64,000 nt of DNA from Rhizobium sp. CCGE531 (GTDB taxonomy: Bacteria; Pseudomonadota; Alphaproteobacteria; Rhizobiales; Rhizobiaceae): assembly GCF_003627795.1 (NCBI RefSeq), contig NZ_CP032684.1, positions 3,532,001-3,596,000 of the forward strand. Direction: 5' to 3'. The translations under genes were made by a program, and so were the position numbers. Each line of letters opens with the position of its first letter. Positions within the stretch are counted from its first letter, which is position 1. The notes under the pieces are model-generated. The model was not told where the DNA came from. It did no database searches and saw only the letters and a program-made list of their open reading frames with translations. Shown here in pieces: positions 28,367-37,468 of this stretch.

Positions 28367-28592
28367 TTGAACGCATCCGGATGGTTCCCCAGACTGCCGG
28401 TCAGCGCTGCGTAGAGGACCGTCTTGCCGTTGATCCAATCCGGCACCCGTGGCCTTTCGCCATCGCCTTGAAGGCAGCGCTCGCGGCTGGGTCCGAGGCG
28501 ATTTCGCGGAATGTTGTGGGATGATCTTGCGCGGATGCACCGATGGCGGCGAAGATGCCCAGCATTGCGACGGCCGCCATTATCTTTCTCAT
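28357..28592 (-). pseudogene. ivy: Remnant of ivy (inhibitor of vertebrate-type lysozyme)
   Basis: Reads as a broken Ivy gene. Starting at ATG 28592 behind GAGGTG, a signal peptide (MRKIMAAVAMLGIFAAIGAS, cut after AQ-like region) leads to SDPAASAAFKAMAKGHG, matching the mature Ivy N-terminus. Then one base shift is needed to reach PDWINGKTVLYAALTGSLGN, which matches the very C-terminal segment of E. coli Ivy, ending HPDAFNYK. About 70 internal codons, including the CKPHDC lysozyme-binding loop, are missing. Total 236 bp versus about 450 for a full gene. A shortened functional protein is impossible in one frame: the uninterrupted frame diverges into unrelated residues. Confidence 0.8.
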
Positions 28593-28650
28593 ATATTTCA
28601 CCTCGATAACCGGGGTAATCGCATGTGAGGCACATCGGTGCCGCACATCC

Positions 28651-28783
28651 CTTCTCCCCTCGGGGAGAAGGTGGCCCGAAGGGTCGGATGAGGGGGCTGG
28701 CCGATTTGAATGCGGGAATTTTCGTGCTCTTGGCAGGCGCCCCCTCATCCGCCTATCGGCACCTTCTCCCCGAGGGGAGAAGG
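28651..28783. repeat. RIME-like palindromic repeat, copy 1
   Basis: A 133-bp element bounded by CTTCTCCCCTCGGGGAGAAG at the left and the same type of palindrome at the right, with GGTCGGATGAGGGGG and its inverted partner CCCCCTCATCCG inside. A second copy lies at 59888-60057. The nested large palindromes are the hallmark of rhizobial intergenic mosaic elements (RIME). It occupies most of the 301-bp gap between the ivy remnant and the BON gene. Confidence 0.8.
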
Positions 28784-28893
28784 GGGGACGCGGCAACGAC
28801 CTCATTTCATATGCGATTGCCCTACCTCAAGAACGGAGTACGCCCGTAAATCCCCATCGGGCGCAGCATGAACGCGAACTCAAAGCCCGGATA

Positions 28894-29160
28894 TCACCCC
28901 ACCGCAATCCTATTCCTAACCAGCCTGACGCCGCGGATCGATTCGGCGACTGCGGTCGCCCGCATCACCTCCTGCTGCGTTGCGACCGAGCCGTCCAGGC
29001 GGATTTCCTGGCCCGCGGCAGTCACCGTGACATCGGAAGCATCGATTCCGCCGGCAACGGCGAGCGCATTGGCAACCGCGGATTCCAGGGCCGAGCGCCT
29101 GGCCTGTTCGTTTTCCAGATAGAGCTCCATGCCATGAAATGTTGCCGCCTTGAAAACCAT
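28894..29160 (-). CDS. Small BON-domain-like protein
   Basis: An 88-aa protein. Residues about 39-88 read as a BON-like unit: DVTVTAAGQEIRLDGSVATQ followed by EVMRATAVAESIRGVRLVRN and RIAVG, i.e. beta-strand, turn with invariant Gly, helix, and the V-x-x-V-x-N-x-I/L strand. BON units bind membranes or phospholipid. There is no signal peptide, so the protein may be cytosolic. ATG 29160 has GGAGAG upstream. Function unknown; between a repeat and dxr, facing away from dxr. Confidence 0.7.
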   Translation of the reverse strand: MVFKAATFHGMELYLENEQARRSALESAVANALAVAGGIDASDVTVTAAGQEIRLDGSVATQQEVMRATAVAESIRGVRLVRNRIAVG

Positions 29161-29361
29161 CCATCACTCTCCGCATTCGAGTGGTCGGAAAACGCAGCAC
29201 TTTGCATTTGGTTCAACAGAACCTCGAAAAATATTACTAAATCGGCTATTTCACCTTTTGCGTGCATATTCAACACGATGCAGTTACACGGCTGCGGACT
29301 TGCCGCTCCGGGCAATCCCCTGTAGAGCCTTGGGGGAACAGCAGCAAATGCGGATACCTGA

Positions 29362-30555
29362 ATGAACACCGGCAGCAAGGCACGTCGCCGCCTGACGATA
29401 TTGGGTTCGACCGGCTCCATCGGCCAGAATACGCTCGACGTCATTGCCCAGCTGGGCGGGCGCGACGCCTTCGACATCGCCGCCATCACCGGCCATGACA
29501 ATATCGGCCTGTTGGCCGAGCAGGCCAAGGCGTGCGGTGCCGCTTTCGCGGTAACCGCCAATGAAGAGCGCTATCAGGAGCTGAAGAGTGCCCTGGCCGG
29601 GTCGGGCATAGCCGTCGGCGCGGGCAAGAACGCCTTGATCGAAGCCGCCTCGATGCCTTCGGATTGGGTGATGGCGGCGATCGTCGGCACCGCCGGCCTT
29701 GCGCCGACGCTGGCCGCCGCCCGCCGCGGCGCCGATATCGCGCTCGCCAACAAGGAATGCCTCGTCTCCGCCGGCGATCTTTTCGTGCGCGCCGTTGCCG
29801 AAGGCGGCGGCCGGCTGATCCCGGTCGACAGCGAACACAGTGCCATTTTCCAGGCGCTGGAAGAGGATCAGCAACACGCTGTCGAGCGCATCATCATCAC
29901 CGCATCCGGTGGCCCCTTCCGCACCTGGACGCGCGAGCAGATGGCCAATGTTACGCCTGCGATCGCCCGCGCCCATCCCAATTGGTCGATGGGCTTCAAG
30001 ATCTCCATCGGCAGCGCCTCGATGTTCAACAAGGCGCTGGAGATGATCGAGGCCAAGCACCTGTTCAATGTGCGCCCCGATCAGATCGAAGTCGTGGTCC
30101 ACCCGCAATCCGTCATTCACTCGATGGTCGGCTATACGGATGGTTCCGTGCTGGCGCAGCTCGGCTGTCCGGATATGCGCACCGCCATCGGCTATGCGTT
30201 GACCTACCCCGCCCGCACGAAGCTCAGCGTCGACCGGCTGGATTTCGCCAAGCTCGCCCGACTTGACTTCGAGGCGCCGGACGAAGTTCGCTTCCCGGCT
30301 CTGCGGCTTGCCCGCACGGCGCTGGAACGCGGCGGCCTGCAGGGCGCGATCATGAATGCGGCCGAAGAGATCGCCTTCCATGCCTTCGTGGATGGCCGCA
30401 TCGGCTTCCTGGAAATGGCCGATATCGCCGAAGCCGTCATGGACGAGATGATCGCGACCGGCAGCGCCGAAACCATGGATGCCGTCTTTGCGGCGGACGC
30501 CGAGGCGCGCGGCCGTGCCGCCGTGCTCATCGCCCAGCGGGACAAGGCGGCCTAA
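29362..30555 (+). CDS. dxr: 1-Deoxy-D-xylulose 5-phosphate reductoisomerase
   Basis: Converts DXP to MEP, the committed step of the MEP isoprenoid pathway; NADPH- and divalent metal-dependent, cytosolic. The 397-aa protein has the NADPH motif GSTGSIG at 15-21, LANKECLV, the metal site VDSEHSAIFQ, the flexible loop TASGGPFRTW and the MGFKISIGSASMFNK block, all in family order. Standard length. A short palindromic repeat follows the stop immediately. Confidence 0.97.
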   Translation: MNTGSKARRRLTILGSTGSIGQNTLDVIAQLGGRDAFDIAAITGHDNIGLLAEQAKACGAAFAVTANEERYQELKSALAGSGIAVGAGKNALIEAASMPSDWVMAAIVGTAGLAPTLAAARRGADIALANKECLVSAGDLFVRAVAEGGGRLIPVDSEHSAIFQALEEDQQHAVERIIITASGGPFRTWTREQMANVTPAIARAHPNWSMGFKISIGSASMFNKALEMIEAKHLFNVRPDQIEVVVHPQSVIHSMVGYTDGSVLAQLGCPDMRTAIGYALTYPARTKLSVDRLDFAKLARLDFEAPDEVRFPALRLARTALERGGLQGAIMNAAEEIAFHAFVDGRIGFLEMADIAEAVMDEMIATGSAETMDAVFAADAEARGRAAVLIAQRDKAA

Positions 30556-30601
30556 GCAATTCCAGCAAAAGTGCGAAGCGGTTTCGCATCTGGAATTGCG
30601 T
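30556..30601. repeat. Short palindromic intergenic repeat, copy 2
   Basis: Begins one base after the dxr stop with GCAATTCC and ends GGAATTGCGT; matches the element at 7684-7729 in ends, length and much of the core. It may serve as a transcript 3' end for dxr. Confidence 0.75.
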
Positions 30602-30652
30602 GAAAGCAAATAAAACATCATCGCCCACAGCGCTTTGCGGAGAGATCACTGC

Positions 30653-31618
30653 ATGTCCCTTCATCTCGAAACTCCGCTTCTCGAATCCGCCACGCTGAGC
30701 CAGGCATCGGGACGCTCCATCTGGTTGAAAATGGATGCGTTGCAGCCGCCCGGCTCCTTCAAGATCCGTGGCATAGGTGCCGCCTGCGAACACCATGCCC
30801 GAAACGGAAAGCGGCGCTTCGTGTCCTCCTCCGGCGGCAATGCCGGCATTGCGGTCGCCTATGCCGGCCGTCGCCTTTCGATCCCGGTCTCGGTCTTCGT
30901 TCCCGAGACGGCGACGGACCGGGCGAAGTCGCTGATCCGCCAGGAGGGAGCCGAGGTCTTCGTGCACGGCGCTTCGTGGCAGGAGGCAAACGAACGCGCG
31001 CTTCAGGCCGTCGATGCGGAAACCGCATTCATCCATCCCTTCGACGATCCGCTCCTCTGGACCGGCCATGCGACGATGATCGACGAGGCCGTCAGGGCCG
31101 GCTTCGCCTTCGACGCGGTCGTTCTTTCGGTCGGCGGCGGCGGATTGATGGCTGGCGTCTCGGAAGGGCTCGATCGCAACGGCCTTCAGCATATTCCGAT
31201 CATCGCCGCCGAAACGGAGGGCGCTGCCTCGCTGGCAGCTTCGGTCAAGGCCGGCAGACTGGTGGAACTGCCCGGCATCACCAGCATCGCGACATCGCTC
31301 GGCGCCCGAAAGGTCTGCCAACGCGCCTTCGACATCACCCAAAACAGGCGGGTCGATTGCGTCACCGTCAGTGACCGGGCTGCCGTCGACGCCTGCCTGC
31401 GCTTCCTCGACGATCATCGCGTCCTCGTGGAGCCCGCTTGCGGCGCCGCATTGGCCGTCGCCTATGCCCATGCCGATCGGCTGGCGCGCTTCGAGCGCGT
31501 GCTGGTGATCGCCTGCGGCGGAGCGACTGCTACCCTCAAGCAGCTGCAGGCCTGGCAAACATCCCGATCGCTGCCAGGCGTCGAGCATGGACGCTCTTCG
31601 ATGTGGTGGGTTTGCTGA
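30653..31618 (+). CDS. PLP-dependent serine/threonine dehydratase-like enzyme
   Basis: A 321-aa fold-type II PLP enzyme. The Schiff-base lysine is K37 in PPGSFKIRG, the phosphate/substrate loop is SSSGGNAG at 58-65 and the cofactor-phosphate glycine loop is SVGGGGLMAG. The size and lack of an ACT domain resemble eukaryotic-type L-serine/L-threonine dehydratases and not biosynthetic IlvA. Converts Ser or Thr to a keto acid if active. ATG 30653 follows GGAGAG. Exact substrate unresolved. Confidence 0.85.
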   Translation: MSLHLETPLLESATLSQASGRSIWLKMDALQPPGSFKIRGIGAACEHHARNGKRRFVSSSGGNAGIAVAYAGRRLSIPVSVFVPETATDRAKSLIRQEGAEVFVHGASWQEANERALQAVDAETAFIHPFDDPLLWTGHATMIDEAVRAGFAFDAVVLSVGGGGLMAGVSEGLDRNGLQHIPIIAAETEGAASLAASVKAGRLVELPGITSIATSLGARKVCQRAFDITQNRRVDCVTVSDRAAVDACLRFLDDHRVLVEPACGAALAVAYAHADRLARFERVLVIACGGATATLKQLQAWQTSRSLPGVEHGRSSMWWVC

Positions 31619-31675
31619 GGGATAAACGTAAGCCTATGCCTACGCATATATTTCCGAATATCCCAATGGGAAGGA

Positions 31676-31701
31676 GCCGTGCCCGTCAAATTCGGCACGG
31701 C
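31676..31701. terminator. Bidirectional hairpin between convergent genes
   Basis: GCCGTGCC (31676-31683) and GGCACGGC (31694-31701) form a perfect 8-bp stem with a 10-nt loop in the 103-bp gap between the dehydratase and hemA. No clear T-run on either side. Confidence 0.45.
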
Positions 31702-31721
31702 AGACTTCAGAAAGCCGCCCC

Positions 31722-32933
31722 TTACGCGACAGCCCGCGCAAGCGCACAGCGCGACCACAGCGCATGCAGCGCACCGACCAGCTGCTCGATATCGCCATCC
31801 GAATGCAGCGGCGTCGGCGTGATGCGCAGGCGCTCGGTCTTCTTCGGCACGGTCGGATAATTGATCGGCTGGACGTAGACGCCGGCGTCGAGCAGCAGAT
31901 CCGAAATCCACTTGCACTTGGCGGCATCGCCGACCATGACCGGCACGACATGGCTCGGGTTAGGCATGTGCGGAATGCCGGCGGCATCGAGCTGCGCACG
32001 CAGCTTGCGCACGCGATCCTGATGGCGCATGCGTTCGAACTGGCTGACCTTCAGGTGCTGGATGGAGGCGACAGCGCCCGCAGCAAGCGCCGGCGGCAGC
32101 GAGGTCGTGAAGATGAAGCCGGACGCGAACGACCGGATGAAATCGCACAGCGCGGTCGAAGCGGCAATATAGCCGCCCATGACACCGAATGCCTTGCCGA
32201 GCGTACCTTCGATCACGGTCAGGCGATCCATCAGTCCCTCGCGCTCGGCAATGCCGCCGCCGCGCGGGCCGTACATGCCGACGGCATGGACTTCGTCAAG
32301 ATAGGTCATCGCGCCGTACTTGTCGGCGAGGTCGCAGATTTCCTTGATGGGGGCGATATCGCCATCCATGGAATAGACGCTCTCGAAAGCGATGAGCTTC
32401 GGCGCCTTCGGATCGGCAGCCTTCAGCTTGGCTTCGAGATCGTGCAGGTCGTTATGCTTCCAGATGACCTTGTCGCACTTCGCATAGCGGATGCCTTCGA
32501 TCATCGATGCGTGGTTGAGCGCGTCCGAGAAGATGATGAGGCCGGGAATGCGCGCGCCGAGCGTGCCGAGCGTCGCCCAGTTGGAGATATAGCCCGAGGT
32601 GAAGATCAGAGCCGATTCCTTGCCGTGCAGATCGGCGAGCTCCTGCTCGAGCAGAACATGGTAGTGGTTGGTGCCAGAAATATTCCGGGTGCCTCCCGCA
32701 CCCGCGCCACAGTGATCTATGGCTTGCTTCATCGCCTCGATCACTTTCGGATGCTGGCCCATGCCGAGATAGTCGTTGGAGCACCAGACGGTCACTTCCT
32801 GAGGGCCATTGGCCGTATGCCGGATTGCGCGGGGGAAATTGCCACGGCGGCGTTCGAGATCCGCGAAGACCCGGTAGCGGCCTTCATTGTGAAGACCTTC
32901 CAGCTCGCCCTTAAAAAATGCTTCGAAATCCAT
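31722..32933 (-). CDS. hemA: 5-Aminolevulinate synthase
   Basis: Condenses glycine and succinyl-CoA to 5-aminolevulinate, the C4 (Shemin) entry to heme and cobalamin used by alphaproteobacteria. The 403-aa PLP enzyme begins [20 protein letters not shown], essentially the rhizobial HemA start. Active-site lysine K247 is in [25 protein letters not shown] and [13 protein letters not shown] are conserved. ATG 32933 is favoured by spacing from GGAG; ATG 32936 and a longer frame are alternatives. The 220-bp upstream region holds a GTCAAATTGAC palindrome at 33067-33077, but no clear regulator site could be assigned. Confidence 0.97.
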   Translation of the reverse strand: MDFEAFFKGELEGLHNEGRYRVFADLERRRGNFPRAIRHTANGPQEVTVWCSNDYLGMGQHPKVIEAMKQAIDHCGAGAGGTRNISGTNHYHVLLEQELADLHGKESALIFTSGYISNWATLGTLGARIPGLIIFSDALNHASMIEGIRYAKCDKVIWKHNDLHDLEAKLKAADPKAPKLIAFESVYSMDGDIAPIKEICDLADKYGAMTYLDEVHAVGMYGPRGGGIAEREGLMDRLTVIEGTLGKAFGVMGGYIAASTALCDFIRSFASGFIFTTSLPPALAAGAVASIQHLKVSQFERMRHQDRVRKLRAQLDAAGIPHMPNPSHVVPVMVGDAAKCKWISDLLLDAGVYVQPINYPTVPKKTERLRITPTPLHSDGDIEQLVGALHALWSRCALARAVA

Positions 32934-33153
32934 CATCTGCTCCAGTACCGTGCGACCGTTTTCGAGAATGCCGGTTCGCACGTCAACCCCTCGATATTGC
33001 TTTCACGCCCCGCTGCGGCAAATGGCCCCTAATTTTGAACAATTCCAGACAAGAATAACCATTCACGTCAAATTGACAATCCAAACCGTGCTGGAAACAC
33101 TCTCTCCGGAGCGAGGGGTAAACCCCATCGCTCCGGTGTTTCTCTTGGCTCAC

Positions 33154-33948
33154 CTATGCTGCGGCCACGGCGCGCTTTGCCATGACCTTGACCAGGTTGG
33201 CGCGATATTCGGCCGTCGCATGCAGGTCGGAGAGCAGCGAACCGGGATCGACGGTCACGCCTGCAACCGCCTCCGGCAGCCAGTTCGCCGCAAGCGCCTG
33301 TTCCATATCGCCCTGGCGGAAGACGCCATCCGCACCGGCACCTGTGACGGCAACGCGCACGCCGCCCGCATTTTTGGCGACGAAGACCCCGGTGATCGCA
33401 TAGCGCGAGGCCGGATTGCGGAACTTGGCGTAGCCCGCCCTTTCCGGCGCGTCGAAGGCAATCGACGTGATCAGCTCGGCGCCTTCCAGCGCCGTCTCGA
33501 ACAGGCCCTGGAAGAAGTCGTCGGCCGCGATCTGGCGGCGATCGGTGACGATGGTGGCATTCAGCGCCAGCATCGCCGAGGGGTAGTCCGCCGCCGGATC
33601 ATTGTTGGCGACGGACCCGCCGATCGTGCCCATGTGCCGGACATGCGGGTCGCCGATCATGCCGGCAAGCTCGCAGAGCGCCGGACAAACCGCGCGGATC
33701 GCCGCCGAAGAGGCGACCTCCGCATGGGTGGTCGCCGCCCCGATCGTGACCCTGCGGCCATCAACCCGTATTCCTTTGATCGAAGGGATATGCCTGAGAT
33801 CGACGAGATCGCTCGGCGAAGCCAGGCGCTGCTTCATGGTGGCGATCAGCGTCATGCCGCCGGAGACGTATTTACCCTCGTCCGTGTTCGACAGCAGCTT
33901 GACGGCTTCGTCGACCGAAGAGGCGCGATGGTAATTCGTTGCATACAT
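33154..33948 (-). CDS. coxM: CO-dehydrogenase-type FAD-binding subunit
   Basis: Medium subunit of a molybdenum hydroxylase of the xanthine oxidase/CODH family, carrying FAD and passing electrons on. 264 aa. FAD motifs: AGGMTLIATMKQR-type loop (here SGGMTLIATMKQRLA) and TIGGSVANNDPAAD. ATG 33948 follows an excellent AGGAGG. It starts 20 bp after the coxL stop, completing a coxS-L-M operon. The name coxM follows the family; see coxL for the reservation about substrate. Confidence 0.9.
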   Translation of the reverse strand: MYATNYHRASSVDEAVKLLSNTDEGKYVSGGMTLIATMKQRLASPSDLVDLRHIPSIKGIRVDGRRVTIGAATTHAEVASSAAIRAVCPALCELAGMIGDPHVRHMGTIGGSVANNDPAADYPSAMLALNATIVTDRRQIAADDFFQGLFETALEGAELITSIAFDAPERAGYAKFRNPASRYAITGVFVAKNAGGVRVAVTGAGADGVFRQGDMEQALAANWLPEAVAGVTVDPGSLLSDLHATAEYRANLVKVMAKRAVAAA

Positions 33949-33968
33949 TGTCCTATCCTCCTCTCGTC

Positions 33969-36314
33969 TCAGGCCGTAGCCTGCGCCGCTTCCCACACCT
34001 TGAGCGGCGTGGCCGGCATGGTCAGCGTGTTGTTACCGATGGCGTCGGTGATGGCATTCATCAGCGCCGGCGGCGAGCCGATGGCGCCCGCCTCGCCGCA
34101 TCCCTTGATGCCGAGCGGATTGCTCGGGCACGGCGTGTTCTGGTGCGAAAGCTGGAAGGACGGCAGATCGTCGGCGCGCGGCATGGTGTAGTCCATGAAA
34201 CTTGCCGTCAGGAGCTGGCCGTTCTCATCGTAATGCACGGCTTCCAGCAGCGCCTGGCCGATGCCTTGCGCGATGCCGCCATGCACCTGTCCCTCGACGA
34301 TCATCGGATTGATGATGTTGCCGAAGTCGTCGGCCGCGACGAACTGGATAATTTCGGTCTTGCCGGTTTCCGGATCCACCTCGACCTCGCAGATGTAGCA
34401 GCCGGCCGGGAAGGTGAAGTTCGCCGGATCGTAGAAGGCGGTTTCCTTCAGACCCGGCTCCATGCCGGCGGGCAGGTTGTGCGCGGTGTAGGACGCCAGC
34501 GCCACCTGGAACCAGGGCAGCGATTTGTCGGTGCCCGCCACCTTCACTTCACCATTCTCGATGACGATATCGCTTTCGTCGGCCTCCATCAGATGCGCGG
34601 CGATCTTCTTTGCCTTCGCCTCCACCTTGTCGAGCGCCTTGACGACGGCGGACATGCCGACGGCGCCCGAGCGGGAGCCATAGGTGCCCATACCCATCTG
34701 CACCTTGTCGGTATCGCCATGGACGATGGACACGCTGTCGATCGGCACGCCGAGCCGGTCGGCGACGAGCTGCGCGAAAGTGGTCTCATGTCCCTGCCCG
34801 TGGCTGTGCGAGCCCGTGAGCACTTCGATCGTTCCGACGGCATTCACGCGCACCTCGGCCGATTCCCACAGGCCGACGCCCGCGCCGAGCGAACCCACAG
34901 CTTGCGACGGTGCGATGCCGCAGGCCTCGATATAGCAGCTCATACCGATGCCGCGCTTCATGCCGCGGCCGGCCGCCTCCGTCTTGCGGGCGGGGAAGCC
35001 AGCCCAATCCGCCTGCTGCATGGCGGCATTGAGCGAGGCTTCGTAGTCGCCGGCATCGTAGTTCATGATGACGGGTGTCTGGTAGGGGAAGGAACGGATG
35101 AAGTTGATCCGTCTGAGCTCCGCCGGCGAGACGCCGAGCTCACGCGCTGCCGTCTCCACCGTACGCTCGAGCAGATAGGTCGCCTCCGGCCGTCCCGCCC
35201 CGCGATAGGCATCGACCGGCACGGTATTGGTATAGACCGTGCGGACATTGGCGTGGATCGCCGGAATGGCGTACTGGCCCGACAGCAGCGTCGCATAGAG
35301 ATAGGTCGGCACTGCCGAGGAGAAGAGCGACATATAGGCGCCGAGATTGGCGATCGTATCGACCTTCAGCGCCGTCATGCGGTTCTGTGCGTCGAAGGCC
35401 ATCTTCACCTTGGAAACATGATCGCGGCCATGCGCATCCGTCAGGAAAGCTTCGGTGCGGTCGGCCGTCCACTTGACCGGCACGCCGGTCTTCTTCGATG
35501 CCCAGAGACAGACGATTTCTTCCGGGTAGATGTAGATCTTCGAGCCGAAGCCGCCGCCGACGTCAGGTGCGATGACACGCAGCTTGTTTTCCGGCGCGAC
35601 ATTGTAGAAGGCGCTCATGACGAGCCGCGCCACATGCGGGTTCTGGCTCGTCGTGTAGCAGGTATAGTGGTCTTCGGCCGCATCATAGATGCCGAGCGTT
35701 GCGCGCGGCTCCATGGCATTCGGCGAAAGCCGGTTGTTGTAGATCTCGATCTCGGTGACATGTGCGGCCTCGGCGATCGCCTTGTCGGTCGCCGCCGCAT
35801 CGCCAAGTTCCCAGTCGAAGATCAGATTGTTCGCCGCTTCCGGATGGATCTGCGGCGCGCCCGCTTTCAGCGCATCCGCCGCCTGGACGACGGCAGGCAG
35901 TTCCTCATAGTCGACAACAACGGCCTCGGCCGCATCGCGGGCCTCGCCGAGACTGTCGGCAACGACGATGGCGACGGCATCCCCGACATAGCGGACGGTG
36001 TCGACCGCTAGGGGTCGCCAGGCGCCCATATTCATCGGCGACCCATCCCTGGAATGGATCATCCAGCCACAGATCAGGTTGCCGATGCCATCATCAAGCA
36101 ACTGCTTGCCCTCGAGCACGCCGATCACGCCAGGCATGGAAAGTGCCGCCGTCGTGTCGATGCTTTTGATCTTTGCATGCGCATGCGGGCTGCGGACGAA
36201 ATAGGCATATTTCATGCCCGGCGTCACCATGTCGTCGGTGTAGCGCCCCTTGCCCGTCAGAAATCGCTTGTCTTCCTTGCGCGCCACACGCGCACCAATG
36301 CCTTCAACGCCCAT
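33969..36314 (-). CDS. coxL: CO-dehydrogenase-type molybdenum large subunit, form II
   Basis: Catalytic subunit (781 aa) with the Mo-MCD active site. The diagnostic loop at about 369-375 is AYRGAGR, which defines form II (BMS) enzymes; true aerobic CO oxidisers of form I have AYXCSFR with the Cys that holds copper. The final active-site glutamate lies in GCGEAGAIGSPP. So the enzyme should hydroxylate an unknown substrate, and CO oxidation is doubtful. ATG 36314 (MGVEGIGARV) is chosen because GGAGG precedes it by five bases; an upstream ATG 36326 overlaps that site. 82 bp after coxS. Confidence 0.9.
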   Translation of the reverse strand: MGVEGIGARVARKEDKRFLTGKGRYTDDMVTPGMKYAYFVRSPHAHAKIKSIDTTAALSMPGVIGVLEGKQLLDDGIGNLICGWMIHSRDGSPMNMGAWRPLAVDTVRYVGDAVAIVVADSLGEARDAAEAVVVDYEELPAVVQAADALKAGAPQIHPEAANNLIFDWELGDAAATDKAIAEAAHVTEIEIYNNRLSPNAMEPRATLGIYDAAEDHYTCYTTSQNPHVARLVMSAFYNVAPENKLRVIAPDVGGGFGSKIYIYPEEIVCLWASKKTGVPVKWTADRTEAFLTDAHGRDHVSKVKMAFDAQNRMTALKVDTIANLGAYMSLFSSAVPTYLYATLLSGQYAIPAIHANVRTVYTNTVPVDAYRGAGRPEATYLLERTVETAARELGVSPAELRRINFIRSFPYQTPVIMNYDAGDYEASLNAAMQQADWAGFPARKTEAAGRGMKRGIGMSCYIEACGIAPSQAVGSLGAGVGLWESAEVRVNAVGTIEVLTGSHSHGQGHETTFAQLVADRLGVPIDSVSIVHGDTDKVQMGMGTYGSRSGAVGMSAVVKALDKVEAKAKKIAAHLMEADESDIVIENGEVKVAGTDKSLPWFQVALASYTAHNLPAGMEPGLKETAFYDPANFTFPAGCYICEVEVDPETGKTEIIQFVAADDFGNIINPMIVEGQVHGGIAQGIGQALLEAVHYDENGQLLTASFMDYTMPRADDLPSFQLSHQNTPCPSNPLGIKGCGEAGAIGSPPALMNAITDAIGNNTLTMPATPLKVWEAAQATA

Positions 36315-36396
36315 CACATCCTCCATCGGGGTTGCGGGCCTGGCACCACGCCAAGACGACGATCATCGGCGTTCGCCAGACGGTCTCGGTGAAACT

Positions 36397-36885
36397 CTAT
36401 TCAGCCGCTTGGCTGGCGGCATTCATCTCGGCATTGGCTGAAAGCACCGCCTTGACGATATTGTGATAGCCGGTGCATCGACAGATATTGCCCTCGAGCT
36501 CGCTACGAACAGTCTTTTCATCCAGTTTGCCGCCATGACGGTTGATCATGTCGACCGATGTCATCACCATGCCCGGCGTGCAGAAGCCGCATTGCAGGCC
36601 ATGATGTTCCTTGAAGGCGGCCTGAACCGGATGCAGCTCACCATTGGCGGCGAGACCCTCGATGGTTGTGATCTTGGAGCCGGAAGCCTGAGCGGCCAGG
36701 ATCGCACAGCTCTTCACCGACTTGCCATCCATATGGACGACACAGGCGCCGCACTGGCTGGTATCGCAGCCGACATGGGTTCCGGTCAGGCCGAGTTTTT
36801 CCCTGATGAAATGGACAAGCAGCGTGCGATCCTCACACTCGCCGCTGACCGAACGGCCGTTCACCGTCAAAGTCACTTTTGCCAT
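36397..36885 (-). CDS. coxS: CO-dehydrogenase-type [2Fe-2S] small subunit
   Basis: Small iron-sulfur subunit, 162 aa. Plant-type ferredoxin cluster ligands C40, C45, C48 and C60, and the second-cluster ligands C99, C102, C135 and C137 (CGFC and CRC). First gene of the S-L-M operon, with a strong AGGAGG site before ATG 36885. The S-L-M order differs from the M-S-L order of classical CO oxidisers, agreeing with a form II enzyme. Confidence 0.93.
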   Translation of the reverse strand: MAKVTLTVNGRSVSGECEDRTLLVHFIREKLGLTGTHVGCDTSQCGACVVHMDGKSVKSCAILAAQASGSKITTIEGLAANGELHPVQAAFKEHHGLQCGFCTPGMVMTSVDMINRHGGKLDEKTVRSELEGNICRCTGYHNIVKAVLSANAEMNAASQAAE

Positions 36886-36926
36886 ATTTTCCTCCTCGCC
36901 TCTCCTCCAGAGGCAAGGGGCATCAT

Positions 36927-36946
36927 TTGACTTTTTTGAAGTCCAA
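36927..36946 (-). promoter_or_regulatory. Inverted repeat upstream of coxS
   Basis: TTGACTT (36927-36933) and AAGTCCAA (36939-36946) form an imperfect inverted repeat around a T-rich spacer, 41-61 bp before the coxS start. Position suits an operator or overlapping promoter element; no regulator is encoded next to it. Confidence 0.35.
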
Positions 36947-37180
36947 TCAACCTCTACTTTAGAGCGGTCGCGGATTTTCTGTTTCGCGCACGCCGTTTTA
37001 CTCTCCGGACGCGGAGCTGCCTTTGTTCGGCAACAAAAAAACTATTGGCAACCAATGGACAATCATATTTTGCACGATATTTTCTACACGTGCAGGACTG
37101 AAAGACAGCCCATCGCGGTGGAGCTGAAGAATGGGACGACGTTGGCCGGGGTTCGGCTTAACTAACGTTGGAGAGAGTAA

Positions 37181-37468
37181 ATGAAAAAAGTTCTTATGCT
37201 CGCATTGGTCGGCTTGTCTATCGCAAGCTGCACGCCGACCGAACAGGGCGCAGGCATCGGTGCAGCATCCGGCGCCATCATCGGCGGCGCAGTCACCGGC
37301 AACGTCCGCGGCGCCGCAGTCGGCGCAGCTATCGGCGGCGTTTCCGGCGCCGTCATCGGCAGCGTCCAGGAACAGCCCGGCCAGTGCTACTACCGCGACC
37401 GCTACGGTCGTCGCTACATCGACGATTGCCCGCGCGGCGGCTATCGCGGTGGCTACGGCGGCTACTGA
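37181..37468 (+). CDS. Glycine-zipper lipoprotein
   Basis: A 95-aa lipoprotein: signal peptide with lipobox SIASC (Cys17), then a glycine-zipper hydrophobic segment (GIGAASGAIIGGAVTGNVRG and AAVGAAIGGVSGAVIGS) and a C-terminal Tyr/Arg/Gly-rich tail (YYRDRYGRRYIDDCPRGG). Such zippers pack membrane helices, typical of envelope-stress lipoproteins of the YMGG/SlyB sort. Short, monocistronic, followed by a strong terminator. Role unknown beyond the envelope. Confidence 0.85.
   Translation: MKKVLMLALVGLSIASCTPTEQGAGIGAASGAIIGGAVTGNVRGAAVGAAIGGVSGAVIGSVQEQPGQCYYRDRYGRRYIDDCPRGGYRGGYGGY

Noticed and set aside
28357..28592. A functional short secreted protein instead of a broken ivy
   Set aside because: The signal-peptide frame runs into unrelated residues while the Ivy C-terminus lies in another frame, so the two halves cannot be one product.
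27662..29160. An integrated genomic island bounded by tRNA-Arg
   Set aside because: No integrase, no duplicated tRNA 3' end and only about 1.4 kb of variable sequence; evidence is insufficient for an island.
33001..33080. FixK/anaerobox or strong promoter for hemA
   Set aside because: TTGACG on the minus strand is present but the -10 is poor and no TTGAT-N4-ATCAA box is found; only the GTCAAATTGAC palindrome is recorded.
33939..36011. A 690-codon frame opposite coxL
   Set aside because: Antisense shadow of the Mo subunit gene; no motifs.
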